NCBI RefSeq assembly: GCF_017814945.1 | Contig: NZ_JAGIPX010000001.1 | Location: 124,001-188,000, forward strand | DNA from: Paraburkholderia sp. LEh10 | Lineage (GTDB): Bacteria > Pseudomonadota > Gammaproteobacteria > Burkholderiales > Burkholderiaceae | Direction: 5' to 3' | DNA: 64,000 bases | Part shown: in pieces, positions 62,192 to 64,000 of the stretch | Position numbering within the stretch: position 1 is the stretch's first letter | How the letters are laid out: every line of letters starts with the position of its first letter | Notes under the pieces: generated by a model | Told to the model about the DNA's origin: nothing | Seen by the model: the letters and a program-made list of their open reading frames with translations, nothing else | Databases searched by the model: none | Made by a program: the position numbers and the translations under genes

Positions 62192-63783
62192 GGCCTGTCT
62201 CCTTTCTTGCCGAACAGCAGCGCCTGCGGATGACGCTCCAGGTAATCGGCGAGCGTATTGAGGGACTGCAACGTACGCGTCAATTCCTGCATGGCATCCT
62301 GGATATCGGTCTGCATGGGGGCAGTCTGGCGCAATGTCGATTCCGCAGTGCTGAACGTCTTTTGCGCGGCAGCGAGCGTGTCGCGGGCTTGTGGTACGAC
62401 TTCCGTATCCATATGCGCGAACAGCCTGTTGGCGTTTTCCAGTGCGCCATTCAGATTCGCACCAATCCGGTCGAACGGAACCTGGTTCAATTTCCGTGCG
62501 ATGTCCGCTATCTGTACCTGGAGTTCGTCGAGTGTATTTGGCACGGTCGGGAGTTCGATCGGGTTGCCGTGCACATCGACAGTCGCCCGGGGCGCTTTCG
62601 GGAACATGTCGAGCGCGACATACAACTGGCCCGTCAGCAGGTTGCCCGTCCGCAATTGCCCGCGCAGCCCTTCCATCACCAGGTGTTGCAGCAGCTCGTG
62701 TCCACCCGGCGTGTCCGGCGCCGGTAGCGCCTCGCTCGAGCGCCGGCTGAGCCTGTCGGGATAGAGCGCCATCGACACCTTCATGCTGAAGCTCTTCTGC
62801 TTCTCGTTGTATTCGATACCGATGTCGGTCACCTGCCCGAGCGCAATCCCGCGAAGGTCGACGGGTGCGCCCACGGACAGTCCACGCAACGACTGGTTGA
62901 ATCGCATGACCACATTGAGCGGCGGGCCGTCGGGCTCGCGCATGGCGTCCGGTTCGTCCGCGGCCAGGCGAAAGACCGCCTTGTCCTCTGCCGGTTGTCC
63001 CCTTTCCTGCCCCGCCGGAGACTGGAAGGCCAGCCCTCCGACAACCACGGTCGCAAGTGATTGCGTATTGAGCTTAAGGCCGTTGGAATCAAGACGAAGA
63101 TCGACGCCGCTGGCATGCCACCACCGCGTGTTCGCACCGACGTACTGGTCGAACGGTGCATTGACGAAAACATTCACGATCACACCCGCGCCGCGCGGTT
63201 CGAGCGAGTAGCCGACCACCTGGCCTACCTGGACGCGATGGTAGAAGATCGGCGCGCCGATATCGATCGAGCCCAGCGATTCGCCTCGCAGCGTGTACTG
63301 ATGCCCCGGCTGCCCCGTCGTGACAATGGGCGGATTCTCAAGACCCAGAAACGCCGTTTGCCTTTCGGTCGAACGCCCGATATCCACGCCGATGTAGGCA
63401 CCCGAGAGCAACGTACCGAGGCCGGAGATACCGTTGGCGCCCACGCGCGGGCGCACCACCCAGAACCGCGCGCCTTGCGTCGCGAACTTTTCAGCGTCCT
63501 TGCTCAACTGGATGCTCACGATGACGCGCCGCAGATCGCTGGACAGCTTGACGGCCTGCACCGAGCCGATCTCGACGTCCTTGTACTTGACCTTTGTCTT
63601 GCCTGCCTCCATCCCTTCGGCATTATTAAACGTGACACTCACCACCGGTCCTTTTTCGGCAACGGACCGGGCCACAAGCGCTACCCCGATCAACGCGGAG
63701 ATGAGCGGCACCAGCCAGATCAGGGATGGCAGCCAACGTTTGCGCGGCTTGAGTTCAGGACTGGAAAGATTGGAAAGATGCAT
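62188..63783 (-). CDS. pqiB: PqiB, three-MCE-domain intermembrane lipid transport protein (531 aa)
   Basis: A short cytoplasmic start (LSSPELKPRKRWLPSLIWLV) and one membrane helix are followed by three MCE (MlaD) domains: VVSVTFNNAEGMEAGKTKVK (first), HQYTLRGESLGSIDIGAPIF (second) and NVVMRFNQSLRGLSVGAPVD (third). The C-terminus is a long coiled coil (about 420-515) that forms the needle across the periplasm. Length (531) equals known PqiB. Its stop overlaps pqiC. Confidence 0.95.
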   Translation of the reverse strand: MHLSNLSSPELKPRKRWLPSLIWLVPLISALIGVALVARSVAEKGPVVSVTFNNAEGMEAGKTKVKYKDVEIGSVQAVKLSSDLRRVIVSIQLSKDAEKFATQGARFWVVRPRVGANGISGLGTLLSGAYIGVDIGRSTERQTAFLGLENPPIVTTGQPGHQYTLRGESLGSIDIGAPIFYHRVQVGQVVGYSLEPRGAGVIVNVFVNAPFDQYVGANTRWWHASGVDLRLDSNGLKLNTQSLATVVVGGLAFQSPAGQERGQPAEDKAVFRLAADEPDAMREPDGPPLNVVMRFNQSLRGLSVGAPVDLRGIALGQVTDIGIEYNEKQKSFSMKVSMALYPDRLSRRSSEALPAPDTPGGHELLQHLVMEGLRGQLRTGNLLTGQLYVALDMFPKAPRATVDVHGNPIELPTVPNTLDELQVQIADIARKLNQVPFDRIGANLNGALENANRLFAHMDTEVVPQARDTLAAAQKTFSTAESTLRQTAPMQTDIQDAMQELTRTLQSLNTLADYLERHPQALLFGKKGDRP

Positions 63784-63799
63784 TCTTTGAAATTCTGTT

Positions 63800-64000
63800 T
63801 CAGGATTTCCGGTGTGCGGTGACCGATGAAGCGGCCAACGCTTTATCGTTGGGGCGGATACGCGGTCCTGCGTTGTCCCAGATGAGACGCGGATCGAACT
63901 GATGCGACGCGAGCATGGTGAGAATCACCACCGCTCCAAAAGCGAGCGCGGCCGGGCCCGCAGTGATCACGGCAAAGGAACCGAAGTGCACCAGTGTGAC
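63800..64000 (-). CDS. pqiA: PqiA-like membrane protein, C-terminal part (5' end beyond window)
   Basis: The last about 65 residues of the minus-strand gene are seen: a membrane helix (AVITAGPAALAFGAVVILTM) followed by LASHQFDPRLIWDNAG and a short tail. This ending is typical of PqiA, whose partner PqiB starts 16 bp downstream. The start lies outside the window. Confidence 0.85.
   Translation of the reverse strand, partial: VTLVHFGSFAVITAGPAALAFGAVVILTMLASHQFDPRLIWDNAGPRIRPNDKALAASSVTAHRKS

Noticed and set aside
1..64000. CRISPR arrays, rRNA or tRNA genes, integrase and attachment sites
   Set aside because: No regularly spaced repeats, no cloverleaf or rRNA-like sequence and no integrase were recognised; the phage-type cassette has no visible att sites.

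Overview
The window looks like a piece of a high-GC beta-proteobacterial genome of the Burkholderia/Paraburkholderia/Caballeronia type. The basis is protein similarity recalled by family, codon bias, and typical Burkholderiales neighbours (cstA-ybdD, CIO-type cytochrome bd, DUF2382 and DUF3597 stress proteins, pqiABC). No rRNA, tRNA or CRISPR array was seen. No search could be run, so every family name is recognition by eye.

Layout. 0-5.3 kb: the end of a thioredoxin-reductase-like gene and a UBP zinc-finger gene (+ strand), facing a minus-strand stress module hdeD - hsp20 - clpG that resembles the core of the transmissible locus of stress tolerance. The clpG gene is broken: about 277 bp of its middle (coiled-coil) domain is inverted, and the AAA2 Walker A region is missing. 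5.3-12.4 kb: a 45-bp tandem duplication, an AraC regulator, a DUF1269 protein, cstA-ybdD and a decayed IS1182-type element that keeps both ends. 12.5-17.5 kb: accessory DNA with an orphan gene, a cupin, a secreted protein and a chain of small phage-type genes joined by ATGA overlaps. 17.7-24 kb: a TupA-like ATP-grasp protein, a Tat-exported tyrosinase, an alpha/beta hydrolase and two DUF2382 stress proteins. 24-35.7 kb: a HAD phosphatase fused to a HerA-like ATPase, glycosyltransferases (one truncated), an Nramp-like transporter with two PRC-barrel partners, DUF4142, a GH13 enzyme facing a GH13 remnant, nadE, pncC and DUF3597. 36-49 kb: cyanide-insensitive-type cytochrome bd, a YdeP-like molybdoenzyme, a hemerythrin, LigD without its phosphoesterase domain, small stress proteins, another GT4 plus a GT4 N-terminal remnant, a BON protein and a GNAT.

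49-61 kb is the most distinctive part: a minus-strand cluster bounded by two TetR regulators. It encodes an extradiol-type VOC dioxygenase, a fumarylacetoacetate-hydrolase-family protein, an acyl-CoA synthetase, an OmpW porin, and a two-subunit molybdoenzyme resembling pyrogallol-phloroglucinol transhydroxylase whose large subunit carries an extra SCP2-like N-terminal domain. Near-identical promoter/operator-like elements lie upstream of the first TetR gene and of the dioxygenase operon, which suggests one regulon for an aromatic-compound pathway. 61-64 kb holds the start of a pqiABC operon (outer-membrane lipid transport, MCE family), cut by the window end.

Taken together, most of the window reads as a stress-tolerance and metabolic accessory region that has been rearranged: one inverted gene segment, two GT4 fragments, one GH13 fragment and one dead IS. 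The aromatic operon is the part most likely to hold undescribed biochemistry.
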